Below, piece by piece: positions 42,670 through 56,060 of a DNA stretch of 64,000 nucleotides; within the stretch, counting starts at the first letter, position 1, and each line of letters begins with the position of its first letter. The DNA comes from Lotus japonicus (lineage: Eukaryota; Streptophyta; Magnoliopsida; Fabales; Fabaceae), in assembly GCF_012489685.1 (NCBI RefSeq), contig NC_080044.1:74262732-74326731 (forward strand), read 5' to 3'. Below the pieces are notes generated by a model, which was not told where the DNA came from, did not search any database, and worked only from the letters and a program-made list of their open reading frames with translations. The translations under genes were made by a program, and so were the position numbers.

Positions 42670-43905
42670 CCAAGTCAGTATTCTGCTGATGACCTTTTCA
42701 CTGAGGCTCTGAATTAGGTATTATCTGTATATGATAAATCTGGAATGCAAGAAATTTGAGGAAATTCTAATGAAGCTGGTTTGTTCACTTTGCAAAGGTT
42801 GCAGATTCAGAGAGTTCTCAATCACTGATCTGCTACATTGTCTGCAGTTTCTAAACTGCTGATTTAATTTGGTATGCACCAGATTCATGAGGTCCATTCC
42901 AAAGCTAGTTGAATAAGCTGGTATAATAGAAGGAAATCTCTACATTGGTATTTGATGGCAAAGAGAAACGGATATGGAAAGAAGATGGTGGATCTCCTTT
43001 AGCTTGAACCACAAGAAATTAAAATATACTTCATCCTATGATAATGTTCTGATTTAGACTTGAAATTTTTGGTGCAATAAAATAAACCAATTAATTGTTT
43101 CTGCTTTGCCACTAGAATATTATGTCATAAGTGGTAGGTGCAATAATAAAGTTTTATGTCCAATTTTGAGAAAAGGTTGTAAGTTACCTTGTTAGAATTT
43201 TTCTATGAAATGCATTAAACTGCACCAGGCTATTCAATTTGATTCTCTATTGTGCCAAACACAAACTTTGTTTAGTTGATGCAGAGTTAAGGACCAATTA
43301 CTCTTTACACTAAGTTTGAGAAAAAATCAGAGAGAAACAAACACTAGAGTTTCTGGGCATTGAGTTACATCTAATTCAATTGGAGGAATTCTTACTTAAG
43401 TAGAGAAATGAAATAGGGGAATAATAGGACAGAAATTGGGAATAACATACATGGGCATGGTGGAAGATTCATTTCTCATTTTCTCTCCCCCTCCTCTATC
43501 CTTTGTTCATTACTGAGTTACTGGGATCCCTTAGGAACTTGTTTAGCATGAGCACTATAATTTTAATTTGATAGGCGCATTAGCACTATAAATTAATTAT
43601 GTTTAACAAATATTTTTATCACTGTGTCCTTTTGTGAAAAAATGGGTGGTAAACAGTTTCAAAATCATCATATCTACTTCAACATCAAATTATATGTCCT
43701 GATCCTCAATTCACTATACCAAATACTTCACTAAGCACTCTTCACAAGGTTACTGAGTTACTCTTGCTGACAAATATCGCAATGTAAGGTTCTCAGGCAC
43801 ATGCCTCCACAACAACATAGTACTCAATCACTCCCTGCAGTTCTGTGTAACTTCTGTTCTTTTCTTTTACTCTCCGAAAGCAATAGATAAGAAAAAGAAG
43901 GTAAA
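42670..43905. repeat. Segmental duplicate of 15345-16195
   Basis: Shared runs include GAATGCAAGAAATTTGAGGA, CCAGATTCATGAGG and AGTTAAGGACCAATTACTCT. This copy has additional inserted stretches (about 42950-43120 and 43350-43690). No gene is recognised. Confidence 0.85.
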
Positions 43906-44929
43906 ACATACACACAAGTTGATATGTGTCCATATCAATATTTCCATGTTAATCTCATCTTTTACTCTCTGAAAGCAATAGATCGATAAGAAAAAAAAGG
44001 CAAACATACACACAAGTTGCCTATGTCAATTTTCCCTCTCTGCTCAAATTCAGCCTCATTTCCCTATACATTTTCTTTTTCATTTTCATTAAGTGATATT
44101 CACCATTTTTTTCTTTTTCATTAAAACCGAGCAACCATTAGCTAGTGGCAATTTCATCTCCACTTTAATTTCCCAAGTTCAACATTGCCCACTTCACTTC
44201 AGTGCATAGTGTAAATCCCTCTTGACAAAAAAAAAGTAGTTCTGTCCTTTTATCGAGCTGGGGGCATTATTTGCATCTGACAGAGGGGTAAATTTATATT
44301 TGCATCCCTCAATGTGTGTACGTGTGGGATCATTGAACATATGTGATGTAGCATCACAGTTCACAATCATATTCATATAGCATCATTAATTGCACCTTTT
44401 TTCTATTTTTATTCACAATTATTCATCTTCAATAAAGCACTGGATGCCTTTGCCACAAACTTTGCTCAAGTTTCCTTGACCGGTGACTGTTACTTTTTGA
44501 TGTACATGTATCCTTTCACATGAAATTTCAATTCTCTATTATTAATGTAGAATAACATTTGGAATGAACAGTAGTAGAATATTTTTGAACTAATTAACAC
44601 AGCATTGGATTGTTTAAGTACCAAGGAACACACGATGGTTTCTAATTAAGGCATTCTCCTATGTTAAACGTGATTTTTATAACTCTGTCCATAACAGTTG
44701 AGAACAAAAAGAAACACTCAATTACATGAGTAAGATCTCCTAAAAGATATCTGAAGCTGTGGACCACAGGTAAAGTAGACTGCAAGCATTGATCAAAATG
44801 ATGGATAAGTGTCACAAAATTGTACTCACCTTTGATAATTATAGATAAGTAATTGACATCGATCCCTAGCTATATATAGAGATCAAAAAATTGATGAGCA
44901 TGAAACAAGTTTTTTGGATAATCCAATTA
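43906..44929. other. Intergenic; 43970-44260 duplicates 25450-25728
   Basis: At 44229-44250 the A tract and AGTAGTTCTGTCCTTTTA are uninterrupted, the unoccupied counterpart of the LINE insertion site at 25717. No gene recognised. Confidence 0.7.
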
Positions 44930-46215
44930 ATTAATTAATCTGAGATATGAGGCTTCTTTCTTGTAATTCATAAAAACAAGAAATTAATTAAGGAAAAAAG
45001 TGAATAATCAACAAATATGAATAATAATTATATAATTAAAAAGCTCATCAACGTACACAACATTGATGCTGGCCTGTCTTTTTCCAAATTTTGTTAATGT
45101 ACTTTCCATGTTTTGTTTGGACAAATTGATCAAAGGTTCAAAGCTAGCATTCATTCACTGCATTTCATGAATGCAATTGGACTGGAACCATGTGCGTGCA
45201 TGCTCGCCTTTCTCAGAGAACGATTGAGAGGTAGTTTACTTTATTATTTTGGTCTTACAAGGAGTAATTAACTAACATGTAAAATACATATTATCACGTT
45301 TTCTTCAACAACAACAAAAATACATACTATCGCTACTTAAATGAATTTTAGTTAATTCATTCATATATAAAAAAATGAACAACCTAAAATTTCTGTGCAA
45401 CGCACTGGTCATCACACTAGTATTTATTTATGGGTGAATTATGTGATACCCATAAATTTTTTTTTTGGATGTGATATCTACCTTGAGTGACTAGGTAGAT
45501 TATCATGGCTGATAAATGAAGAGTAATATGGTTATGGCAGTCGAGGTTTATTGACGACAGGAAAGACGACATTTGAAGATCGTACCCGACGAATTGAACA
45601 AACAGTGAATAATCAACAAATTAATCTGAGATATGAGGCTTCTTTCTTGTAATTCATAAAAACAAGAAATGAATTAAGGAAAAAAGTGAATAATCAACAA
45701 ATATGAATAATAATTATATAATTAAAAAGCTCATCAACGTACACAACATTGATGCTGGCCTGTCTTTTTCCAAATTTTGTTAATGTACTTTCCATGTTTT
45801 GTTTGGACAAATTGATCAAAGGTTCAAAGCTAGCATTCATTCACTGCATTTCATGAATGCAATTGGACTGGAAGAACCATGTGCGTTAAACCCTCTGTGC
45901 GACTAATAGTTTTCATTTCTCATCTCATAGGAAACCCTTTTCACTCTGCTTAGCCCATGCTTGCCTTTCTCAAAGAACGATTGAGAGGTAGTTTACTTTA
46001 TTATTTTGGTCTTACAAGGAGTAACTTATATTTATTTATGGGTGAATTATGTGATACCCATAATTTTTTTTTGATGTGATATCTACCTTGAGTGACTAGG
46101 TAGATTATCATGACTGATAAATGAAGAGCAATATGGTTCTGGCAGTCGAGGCTTATTGACGACAGGAAAGGTGACATTTGAAGATCGTGCCTGACGAATT
46201 GAACGAAGAATAGTG
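44930..46215. repeat. Tandem segmental duplication, period about 686 bp
   Basis: CTGAGATATGAGGCTTC starts at 44940 and 45626. Both units continue through CGTACACAACATTGATGCTG, AACGATTGAGAGGTAGTTTA and GTGACTAGGTAGATTATCAT. The first unit has a 150-bp Helitron-like insert. The second has about 80 bp extra near 45890-45960. Confidence 0.9.
45271..45420 (+). mobile_element. 150-bp non-autonomous Helitron with empty-site counterpart
   Basis: Present only in the first unit of the tandem duplication. The second unit reads straight through TTA|TATTTATTTATGG at 46028/46029. The insert ends with GTGCAACGCAC (hairpin) followed, 10 bases after its stem, by CTAG, and inserted between A and T without target duplication, all Helitron traits. 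The 5' end ACTAACATG is not the canonical TC. Confidence 0.7.
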
Positions 46216-46524
46216 GTGCAGTTCAGGTGCCACAGACTAAAATTTTTGTGATACAAATAAGATGAAAAGTCGAAAAAATGTATGAAAAATTACATAGTAA
46301 ATAATAATAATATTAACATTTAAAATTTATAAAAGAAAATATTAATACAAATACCTGACACAATTACAACGTGTATATTTTCTATTAATACATCTCATTT
46401 CACCTATCACACATTAATCTGGCTCAGAGTAGCACCACAAACACCTTATTTATTTATTTTTGCATTTTGACATATAACAAAAAAAAAATTGACTGTAAAG
46501 ACTTGAAAAGGGTGTAAAGTTTTC

Positions 46525-46753
46525 CCTATATATGTGCACCAAGCCTTCTCGTTATATATCATTATCTCAGTCTCTCTCCCTATTTTACCCTTCACTCTGT
46601 TTCTCTTTTATCATTTCTCTTCTCTCAACACTAAGAAACTTTGTGTCTCGATCTCTCTTTTGATTAACTAAAGAAACACACTTTCTTCTTCTCCCCTTCC
46701 TGTCTCTGAGGGCTGAGAAGATGAATTGGGATTTTTTCTCGATCAATCAGCTG
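46525..46753 (+). promoter_or_regulatory. Candidate promoter, leader and mini first exon
   Basis: TATA-like CTATATAT at 46525, a CT-rich leader, and an ATG at 46721 opening MNWDFFSINQL up to a GT donor at 46754. It lies about 550 bp upstream of the ABCC pseudogene. No downstream exon that continues the frame was found and the source gene is not recognised. Confidence 0.35.
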
Positions 46754-47024
46754 GTAACTCTTATTTTCTCTTCCTTCGTTTTCTCATTTTCATTTTTTAT
46801 TAGTCTGTCATTTTATTTTCTTGCTATCATTTTTTGGTGAAGGTGGATAGATAAAATGAAATTATTATTTCTAGATTAGCGTCATTGTCCCACTCATCAT
46901 GAATCATGATCACATTTCGTTTCCTTTCCGCAATTAATCTAAGCATGGATGTGATAATTTCATTCTTTTTGCATTAGTACTTCATTCTATATACATAGAT
47001 CAGCTAAATGAAATTACTTTTAGA

Positions 47025-47250
47025 GCAGCATTCGTTCACTCATAGTGTACCAAATTATTATATTTGGTCTTCTTGCCCTTTTGATCATATTGTACCTGTT
47101 ATAGTTGCCATGCATTTTTCAGCTAAAAAATTAACTTTTACATGTTTTTGGTTGTTCTCTTTTACAGAAGCCATTGCGGCTATATATGTAGAGATATTAG
47201 CATTCAAAGGTATATGCACAACTATTTTATATACTTCTATGCAGCATTTA
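47025..47250 (+). repeat. Copy of the module also at 17570-17690 and 55855-56060
   Basis: Shared words: CATAGTGTACCAAATTATTA (variant TAGTGTAGCAAA), CATGCATTTTTC.GCTAAAAAA, TTACAGAAGCCATTGCGGCT and GAGATATTAGCATTCAAAGG. It carries a plausible CAG acceptor before AAGCCATTGCGG, so it may be an exon-intron piece of the same unknown gene as the leader module. Confidence 0.7.
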
Positions 47251-47299
47251 CATTTTGGTTTGGTATATTCCACAACTAATTGCTTCATTTGGTTTTCAG

Positions 47300-48507
<1,208 letters not shown>

Positions 48508-50049
48508 AGAAAAAACAGACAGGAAAATAGGATACTAGCATACAATTGTTGTACAATAGGTAGGCTCAATGTTAGTTCTGACAATGGAAAGCAGCTCAAA
48601 ATGTTCTGACTGATACATTTATAACTTAAAGATGAAAGTCAATGTAGAATACGGCATGGTAATCATGATGCACAGTTATTTCACTAGCTTGAATGATTTT
48701 CTAACTAGTTTTTCCTTTTTCAAACCATTTTTGCAATTAGCAATTGTTTCCGAAGTTTCTATGTTGATTTCATTTAAAATTATTCATAACTAACGTGCAG
48801 GTGTACTAATAACTTGTACTTGTTTGTGGTGCACTTTGACAGAAGTCCTTGCATGCAGCTATAGGGAGAATATATGGCATTCAAATAATTTCAACCTCTT
48901 GCCCCAGTTACTCCAATGGCTTCTGCTACACTTTGTTGCAGCTGTTGAAATGGAGCCAATATAGGTAAAAACAAGCAACAGACGCAATAGCCAGTAGGTG
49001 CAGACAAACTATTAGTCTGATGCAATAGCAACAGACTGCTCAGTGACCGTTTAAAGCCCAAAGAAGTTGTAATACTGATATGGACTTACTTTAGAGTTGC
49101 ATGAGTTCATTTAGCACACATGAATTTGCTCAACATTCATTGAGCACGATGGTTATTGTAGTGAAGCATGCTAGCTTGGACGGGAAAGCTGAGAAGTAAA
49201 ATAATTTCATGAATTATTCATTTTTGTCAAGTTCTAAGTGTATATGTGTGTACTCTTTGTTAGTAGTATGATTTTCAGAACGTTTGTTAGTAGTACGAAT
49301 AAAATGGGTTGTATCCAAATGACAAGTCCTCCTTTCACTTCCTTGATTCGATTTCCTTAAAGAATCGGTATCACTACTGTATGAGTGTAGGATTGGCCTG
49401 ACTGACTGTAGGAACCCAATCTCCAGTTAAGGCAAGTTTCTAATTATCCAGTGTGAATAAGATAGAGAGAGAGAATCCTTGAATCCCAAGATTCAATTAA
49501 ACCAATATCTTCTCCTTGAATCCCAAGTTCACACACACAGGCCCCAAAATGTTCTCATGCTCCGAGAATTAAAGTTCTGATGAACTTTTTGTTACTCCTA
49601 TTTTAAATTCACTTCAAACGTTTCTGAAAGTCATACTACTAACAAAGAGTATCTCAATCTTGGTTATATAAACCAATACAAAGAGTCTCTTATATTTTCC
49701 TATGTTAAACGCGCTTTTTATCCCTCCATCCAAAATGAGAAAATAAACACTAACCATGTGATAAACATCACAAACTATGTCATAATCATGATGACTTTCC
49801 CTAAATGCATGGTACTACTGGCTTGTGACTAAGAAACTAAGAATTATGTTCTGAAAATTAATTTAAGAAAATATGTTAATTTAAGGTAAATTATGTCTAA
49901 AAATGTTGAGCAGCAAAAGAAGAGAAAAGAGGAAAAGGAAACGAAAGCATGATAAAATCAGACCACCAGTCCTCACCAATTATGAACTCCAAGCATTAAT
50001 TAAATCCCCATCTGTGATTGAGAGCAACAATACAGTGCCCGATCAATAC
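48508..50049. other. Intergenic; start duplicates the flank of the intact ABCC gene
   Basis: 48540-48760 matches 14330-14540 (GATGAAAGTCAAT, GGCATGGTAATCATGATGCA). The rest holds no recognised gene. Confidence 0.6.
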
Positions 50050-50975
50050 ACATAACCATATACCAATTCTGTGAATTGCTTTTACCTTACACATTTATGG
50101 GTGACTAAAAAGCCATTTTGCTCATAGAGAACTTGGTGAAAAATAAGACAATGTAAGGGTTAAATGCACATGCCTCCCCTTTCTGAAAGCAATAGAGAAG
50201 AACAAGTAGACAAACATACACACACACATACTGACACACACACACATAAATAACAAGTAGCTAGTGTGACTAGTGTCCTCCATGCATCATCACCATCACA
50301 TAGCGTACTGGGTATTGCTTTTCCTCTCTCAAAGTAATAGATAAGAGAAAAAGATGGCAAACATATACAGAAGTTGTCCATATCATCTTTTCATCCAAAT
50401 TAAAATTTAACCTCATTTCCCCAATACATTTGTTTTTCTCATTTTTCATTGGTATTCTGCAATATTCCTAATGCATGCAAAAATTCTTTCAACCATGATC
50501 GATATTATATGACTACTCAAGTAGGACCCAAACCATCAAAAAATTAAAGAAGTTAGTTTGAATTTGAAACTTTATATAGTGCATGGGAAATCCGATGAAG
50601 ATATATGTGGTGAATTGTTTGCTTCACATGATCTCCAACAAACAACCATTCATTCCGTTCACTTATAAGCCTATTCTCAAACTCAATGATGCAAAAATGC
50701 TGAGCTAGTTTAAGTGAGGATCCAAGAAGAGCCACTAGGCCTCCCCCACTTTTAGATTTCAATGCCTGATGCACCATGATTTAGCCACAGGACAATACTT
50801 ATCATCTAACTATTGCCTAATCGGATTGCTAAAGTACCAACCTAAGATGAATACTAATTGAGACATTCTTCTATGTTAATTTAAGTATCCTTTATCAATC
50901 CATCCATAAAAAACAAAAACAAAAAACACTAATAAACCACGTGATAAACATCACAAACCATGTGATGTGACCTGA
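50050..50975. repeat. Segmental duplicate of 22220-23120
   Basis: See 22220-23120. This copy has a longer CA-rich microsatellite (about 50215-50245) and a minus-strand frame starting MVHQALKSKSGGGLVALLGS. Confidence 0.85.
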
Positions 50976-51037
50976 TCTATGAAGTACTCATTCATTTGAT
51001 ATAGAGAGAATAGCCATTAATTGTATATTCGGTCCCC

Positions 51038-52243
51038 ATATTGATTATTAATGGCTTAAATAAGTTTTTCGTCCCTAACCTTTCCATAATACTTGGTTTT
51101 CGTCCCTCGCCGGAGCAAAGGTGGGGTTTAGTCCCTAACCTTTGCCAAAACGTTTGGTTTTCGTCCCTCCGGAGCTCTGGGTCAACGCCGGAGCTCCGGT
51201 GGCCCATGTGGCAATGCCACATAGGATTAGTCAGGCCACGTGTTATTATTATTATTATTGTTAAATTTTGGATCTCATCCTCATGTATAAAATTGAATTT
51301 GGTTTTAGTCCCTGGAATAGTAATCATGATTTGGCATGCATCCTTACATAGAATATTGATCTGTGTTTTGGTCCCTTATTGGACATTAAAAGGCTACTTA
51401 GGAAGAAAAAACGTGTTAAAGTATGACAATTGCTAAGGCCACAACATAATTTCATGCATAAGTCAAAATATTCTTACAAAATGATAGTGGTCCATCCACA
51501 AAGACATAAATTGCACAAGTGGCTTAACTTGGCTACATCAATAAAAATAGTGGTCCATCCACATTAGCACGCACAGGATCAAGCTGGAATGTGACAAATC
51601 CTCAAGAACCAGCACAGGAGCAAGCTGGAAACCAGGCACCAACAACAGCTCCAACCCCTCCAGTAAGTTTTCACCATTGACTTATGCATGAAATTATGTT
51701 GTGGCATTTGCAATTGTCATACTTTAACACGTTTTTTCTTCCTAAGTAGCCTTTTAATGTCCAATAGGGGACCAAAACACAGATCAATATTCTATGTAAG
51801 GATGCATGCCAAATCATGATTACTATTCCAGGGACTAAAACCAAATTCAATTTTATACATGAGGATGAGATCCAAAATTTAACAATAATAATAATAATAA
51901 CACGTGGCCTGACTAATCCTATGTGGCATTGCCACATGGGCCACCGGAGCTCCGGCGTTGACCCAGAGCTCCGGAGGGACGAAAACCAAACGTTTTGGCA
52001 AAGGTTAGGGACTAAACCCCACCTTTGCTCCGGCGAGGGACGAAAACCAGGTATTATGGAAAGGTTAGGGACGAAAAACTTATTTAAGCCATTATTAATT
52101 AAGGGTATTAGAAGGATGTAGTGTTAGTTTCTTTGGGCATAAGCTGGTACTTTCTTCTCTGATTAGTTGAGTTTCTTAAGAGTATTAAGGGTTGGAGCAC
52201 CCTTGTGCTTCTTTTTAATGCAATTTTCTAGCTTTTAAAAAAA
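51038..52243 (+). mobile_element. Truncated LINE 3' end, interrupted by a Mutator-like element
   Basis: ATTGTATATTCGGTCCCC at 51020-51037 and ATTATATATTCGGTTCCC at 52244-52261 look like a slightly decayed target-site duplication. Between them, outside the Mutator-like insert, remain about 15 bp and then 52100-52243. The latter reads like a plant L1 3' UTR (GGGTTGGAGCACCCTTGTGC) and ends in an A run. Confidence 0.6.
51053..52090. mobile_element. Mutator-like fold-back element, TSD ATTATTAAT
   Basis: Terminal GGCTTAAATAAGTTTTTCGT and its inverse bound arms of about 420 bp (51053-51470 and 51672-52090), with near-identical sequence including GGAGCTCCGG motifs. The 9-bp ATTATTAAT lies on both sides (51044-51052, 52091-52099). 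The 200-bp centre has a plus-strand frame with NVTNPQEPAQEQAGNQAPTT, perhaps the tail of a transposase or a captured exon. No transposase core is present. Confidence 0.92.
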
Positions 52244-52800
52244 ATTATATATTCGGTTCCCTAGTATAGTGTATGGGTGATTTTGATCCCCTAGCATTTT
52301 ATTAATGTCAAAATCTGAAATATCTCTCTGTTTCTTTACATCAAATCATTGGCACAAATCATCAGTTCTGGATACTGGCAAACATTTGCATGTCTTCTCT
52401 CAAAGCAGGCAACACAGCCTCTGTCAAAGTCACTAAAACCTTGAACCCTCCAATTAATCTATGTTTCTTTTTCAATTTTTTGTAATTTATTAGCTTCTGA
52501 TATGTAACAGTATTATTCTGAACATATTTTGTTAGGTTGTGGTATACAACTCTATTGGTATTTCTAGTGAACTCTTGGATTAATAGTGAATACAAAATTC
52601 AAAACATTTTAAACTTAAAAGCTGTCAAGTGGCTTGTACTTTTTTCCTTCAGGGTTATTTGAAGCTCCAAGTTACTTATGCTACTTTGCTTGCTGTCTGG
52701 TTCTGCAATTATTGGTGATCTCTAATAGAAAATATCCAGAAATGTAAACAAGAAATGAAAAGAACTTAATTGGTCTTGAAACTGTGCATGAGGAAATTTT

Positions 52801-53034
52801 ATGTTGTCTGTTCATAAATGCAGTAAGTTGTTGTTATCACAGATTGCAGAACAGCCAGAACTGTCACAAATTATGAATGGTGTTATATATCATTTCATCA
52901 CCCCTGAGAACCAGGTGAATGGAGAGATATACAATCATGAAGAACTCAAGAAACAATTGCCAAATCACAATCCTCCATGGTTCTCTGAATGTGTCTCTAA
53001 AGCTGCAATGACTTCTTCTGTCATAGACTCGTAG
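52801..53034 (+). pseudogene. Chimeric reading frame with asparagine synthetase exon fragment
   Basis: At 52915-52968 the frame reads VNGEIYNHEELKKQLPNH directly after an AG acceptor-like site. This is the conserved segment of the glutamine amidotransferase domain of plant asparagine synthetase, which makes Asn from Asp and Gln. The residues before (AEQPELSQIMNGVIYHFITP) and after (PPWFSECVSKAAMTSSVIDS) do not belong to that enzyme, and their origin is unknown. The joined frame is open for 77 codons without an early ATG in good context. I read it as fused gene scraps, not a functional gene. Confidence 0.6.
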
Positions 53035-53413
53035 TGCGCCACAGGTACAAGTACAATATGCACAGTTAGTATATGTCAAAGAGAAATAGTTTGAGGAAGA
53101 AAATGATTTCAAAATGTCAACAGAGGACAATAGATCTGAGAAGTTAATACCTGGTGCATCAATTATAACATAACCATTAAAAAGTTAAAAAAAATAAAAT
53201 ACTGCAACAATTGGTTTAACACTTAAAAATCGCATAGTAATATATTTCTAGCATAAATACAAAGAAAATCAGAAAGTTCCATGCAGTGAAGTTACAAGAC
53301 TAGATTTGGAGCAAACTGGGTAGGAAATCTGTTCAACAGAAAATCACTATGACGAAACTATGAGCAAGAAATTAACCAGAATCACAGAAATATGAGAGCA
53401 GAGTTGCTGCAAG

Positions 53414-53512
53414 TATAGAGATATTAACATTCAAAGGGATAACATCCATTCATAATTTCGGAGGATTCACCTCAATAATGGATGTTACTCCTTTGAATGC
53501 AAAATCTCTATA
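53414..53512. repeat. Short inverted repeat, about 36-bp arms
   Basis: TATAGAGATATTAACATTCA and the following bases to 53450 pair with 53477-53512 (AATGGATGTTACTCCTTTGA then ATGCAAAATCTCTATA) around a 26-bp loop, with few mismatches. The arm shares AGAGATATTA.CATTCAAAGG with the module at 47190-47210 and 56010-56070. Confidence 0.85.
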
Positions 53513-53989
53513 TGTGCAATGCCGACTCAGTTTGTATAGATGATTTCAAATGTCAAAAGAGAACACTAATAGAGCTGAAAGAGGAAGAGAAAGGGGAATA
53601 TATGGTGGTCTGAACAAGAAAAAATCATATAAGAGAAAGAGAAGCTCAAGGAGAGAGAAGAGCATTGGCATTGGTGAGTGACTCTAGTTGGTGCACATAT
53701 AAGAGTTGTGTAGTCCATAATATATAGGGAAAAAAGAATGAGATTACTAAAGAGGGGTGAAAATTCTATCCATAATAATTATGTGCTAATTATTTCTTGC
53801 GGAAAACTAGTGTTGGTAATACTTAGCATTTTGTCTCACCTGCATGATACCAGATGGAGAGATACCATTGATTTTCAAAACTGAAGAAAACCCAACCCCT
53901 TCACCATTTAAACTTGCTTTATCAATCCATCCATCCATAAAGATAAAAAATAAAAAACACTAACCATGTGATTGACCTCTATGAGCTCG

Positions 53990-55200
53990 ATCAGTTAGTG
54001 AACATTATTGCAAAAGTTAAAAAAAAAATGCTTGCGCTTTTCTGTTTCTGATAATAAACTTGCACATCAATTACAATTACAGCAATAAACTAATTAACTC
54101 CTCTCTCATTCTAACACAATCAAAATTTAAAAGGGGAATATTAAGAAATGAGGTCAATATTATTAACTGTTTTTTTCATTCCTACCTACCAAAAAGTAAC
54201 CGCTTCTAAAAAGAGATTAAATGCACATATTAAGAAATGCAATAAATCTTATTAACTATTTAAACATTATTTATTTTCTTATTTTATCATTTAAAATGTA
54301 TTTTTCTTATAGAGGCATTATATGGAAAAACATCAATTAAAGCTTTATTGGAGTTCTAAGTGGACGGTTATTATAAAATAATTTTTTTTCTTTTAAGTAG
54401 ACAGTTAAATTGAACTGGATGGAGTATATATATAATATGAGTGTTGTTACTGTTTTCTCCTACACGACTCAGAACTGATTTATTTGTTTTCTTAAATAAA
54501 TTGAGTTGCACGACATATATCAATTTCTAGAGAAAAATTACTTTCAGAATACTCTATGTATTAAAGTAAGTGTCCAAATAAAGAAAAAATTAACTTAAGT
54601 GATTTTTTTTCATGTAATATTTTTTGAGGAGAATACTCCCTCTGTTCTTATATATAATAAGTCACAAATAACTAATTCTCTTAGATTAATAAAAGTAGTT
54701 ATTAATAATAAATTTGTACCCTAAAAAAAAATATATATATATTTGTAAAAGAAATGATTAATTCTCCTAGATTACCCTCATTTACTTTTTTATGAATTTA
54801 TCTCTCCAAGTTAATATTTTTAAAGTTCATTATCTCTTTCATATTAAATATGAGGGTGAACTTGGAAAAAAATATTTAATGCTTCCTAAATATTAGAAAG
54901 TGACTTATATTTTGGAACAAATATTTTTTTAAAAAAAAGTGATTTATAATGGGGAATGGATGGAGTATATGATAAGAGATAAACTGAAATGAGCAGCAAA
55001 CAAAGAACTAATTAATCGTTTTTTTGGGTCGAAGATTTCGGGTTTAAGTAATGGGTGTGGCAAATTGTATGAATTTACGGGCTTTTTGGCCTAGTAATGT
55101 TTTTATTGTGTTTGGTAACTTGTGGGCCTTCTTGACTATGGATTATTTTTTGTTTCTTTTGTTCGGTAACTGATCAGGTTGTTCGTTTTCTGTTTGGACC
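53990..55200. repeat. Segmental duplicate of 56935-57835
   Basis: Shared runs in order: GTTAGTGAACATTATTGCAA, CATCAATTAAAGCTTTATTG, GAGATAAACTGAAATGAGCA and CAGGTTGTTCGTTT. The main difference is a Stowaway MITE in this copy. Confidence 0.9.
54636..54965. mobile_element. Stowaway-type MITE, 330 bp, TA target duplication
   Basis: Ends CTCCCTCTGTTCTTATATAT and its inverse GATTTATAATGGGGAATGGA followed by TGGAG, flanked by TA on both sides (54634-54635, 54966-54967). The duplicate at 57600 lacks it. The CTCCCTC start and TA target are the hallmarks of plant Stowaway (Tc1/mariner) MITEs. Confidence 0.92.
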
Positions 55201-55496
55201 ACCCTTTTTCAGCCCCCCTTTTTTTTTACCTTAGATATTTTCCGGTAATTTGACTCAAAGTAATTCATTAATTATAATGAAACGTATGCTAGCTAGCTAC
55301 TAGTATGGATAGCCTAAATGATACTTGATGGATTAAAATTTTCTAAGTTCATGATTCAAATCCCACTGGTATCTAGACACTCAATAAAAACGTAGGTAAG
55401 CTTCAAATCTTGTAAAAGAAAGTTAATAAAAAAAAACTTATAAATAATTGTTAAATGGAGAAGAGGGGCACCATAACCTTCAAAGTTCAAATACCT

Positions 55497-56060
55497 CTAT
55501 AAATACTCTTTTCTCACTTTCTTCTTCTGCATTCCTCTTCCTTTCTCTTTCTCTTCCACCGGTACTTCCCTCACCATTTCCTTCTAGTTCCTCGCCAAAG
55601 GAGCCGGAGCCACTCTACCAAGTGACAAATCAGACACGGCGGTTCCTGATTTGGATCAAATCCTCAAAGGTGATTCTTCTTCTCTTACCATTTTCAGTTT
55701 CACTCTGCTAAGCTTTTTGTCCTATTCGTTTCTTCTCTTCCCAATCTCAGCTAGCATGGATCTACAATTTCCCTCCTTTTCCATTTCAATTTATATATAT
55801 ACATCCGTTAAATCTATAACAAAATGGACACGAGAGACCGAGTTGCATTCATTCATTCATAGTGTAGCAAATTAACTATTATATGATGTTCTTTCCCTTC
55901 TCATATTTTTACCTATTATATTATGCCATGCATTTTTCAGCTAAAAAATTAACTTTTACTTGTTCTCTTTTACAGAAGCCATTGCGGCTATATATAGAGA
56001 GAGACATTAGCATTCAAATTTCAAAGGTATCAGCTATATATATAGAGACATTAGCATTCA
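55497..56060 (+). pseudogene. Copy of the TATA-leader-first-exon module
   Basis: TATA-like CTATAAATACTC, the CT-rich leader and the frame AGATLPSDKSDTAVPDLDQI followed by LK and a GT donor at about 55670. It lacks the ATG seen at 17309. It continues collinear with 17390-17690. 55975-56070 contains a short tandem duplicate of TATATAGAGACATTAGCATT. Confidence 0.6.

Noticed and set aside
51041..51937. Mirrored frames of 88-131 codons
   Set aside because: They are the two arms of the inverted repeat read in opposite directions, not genes.
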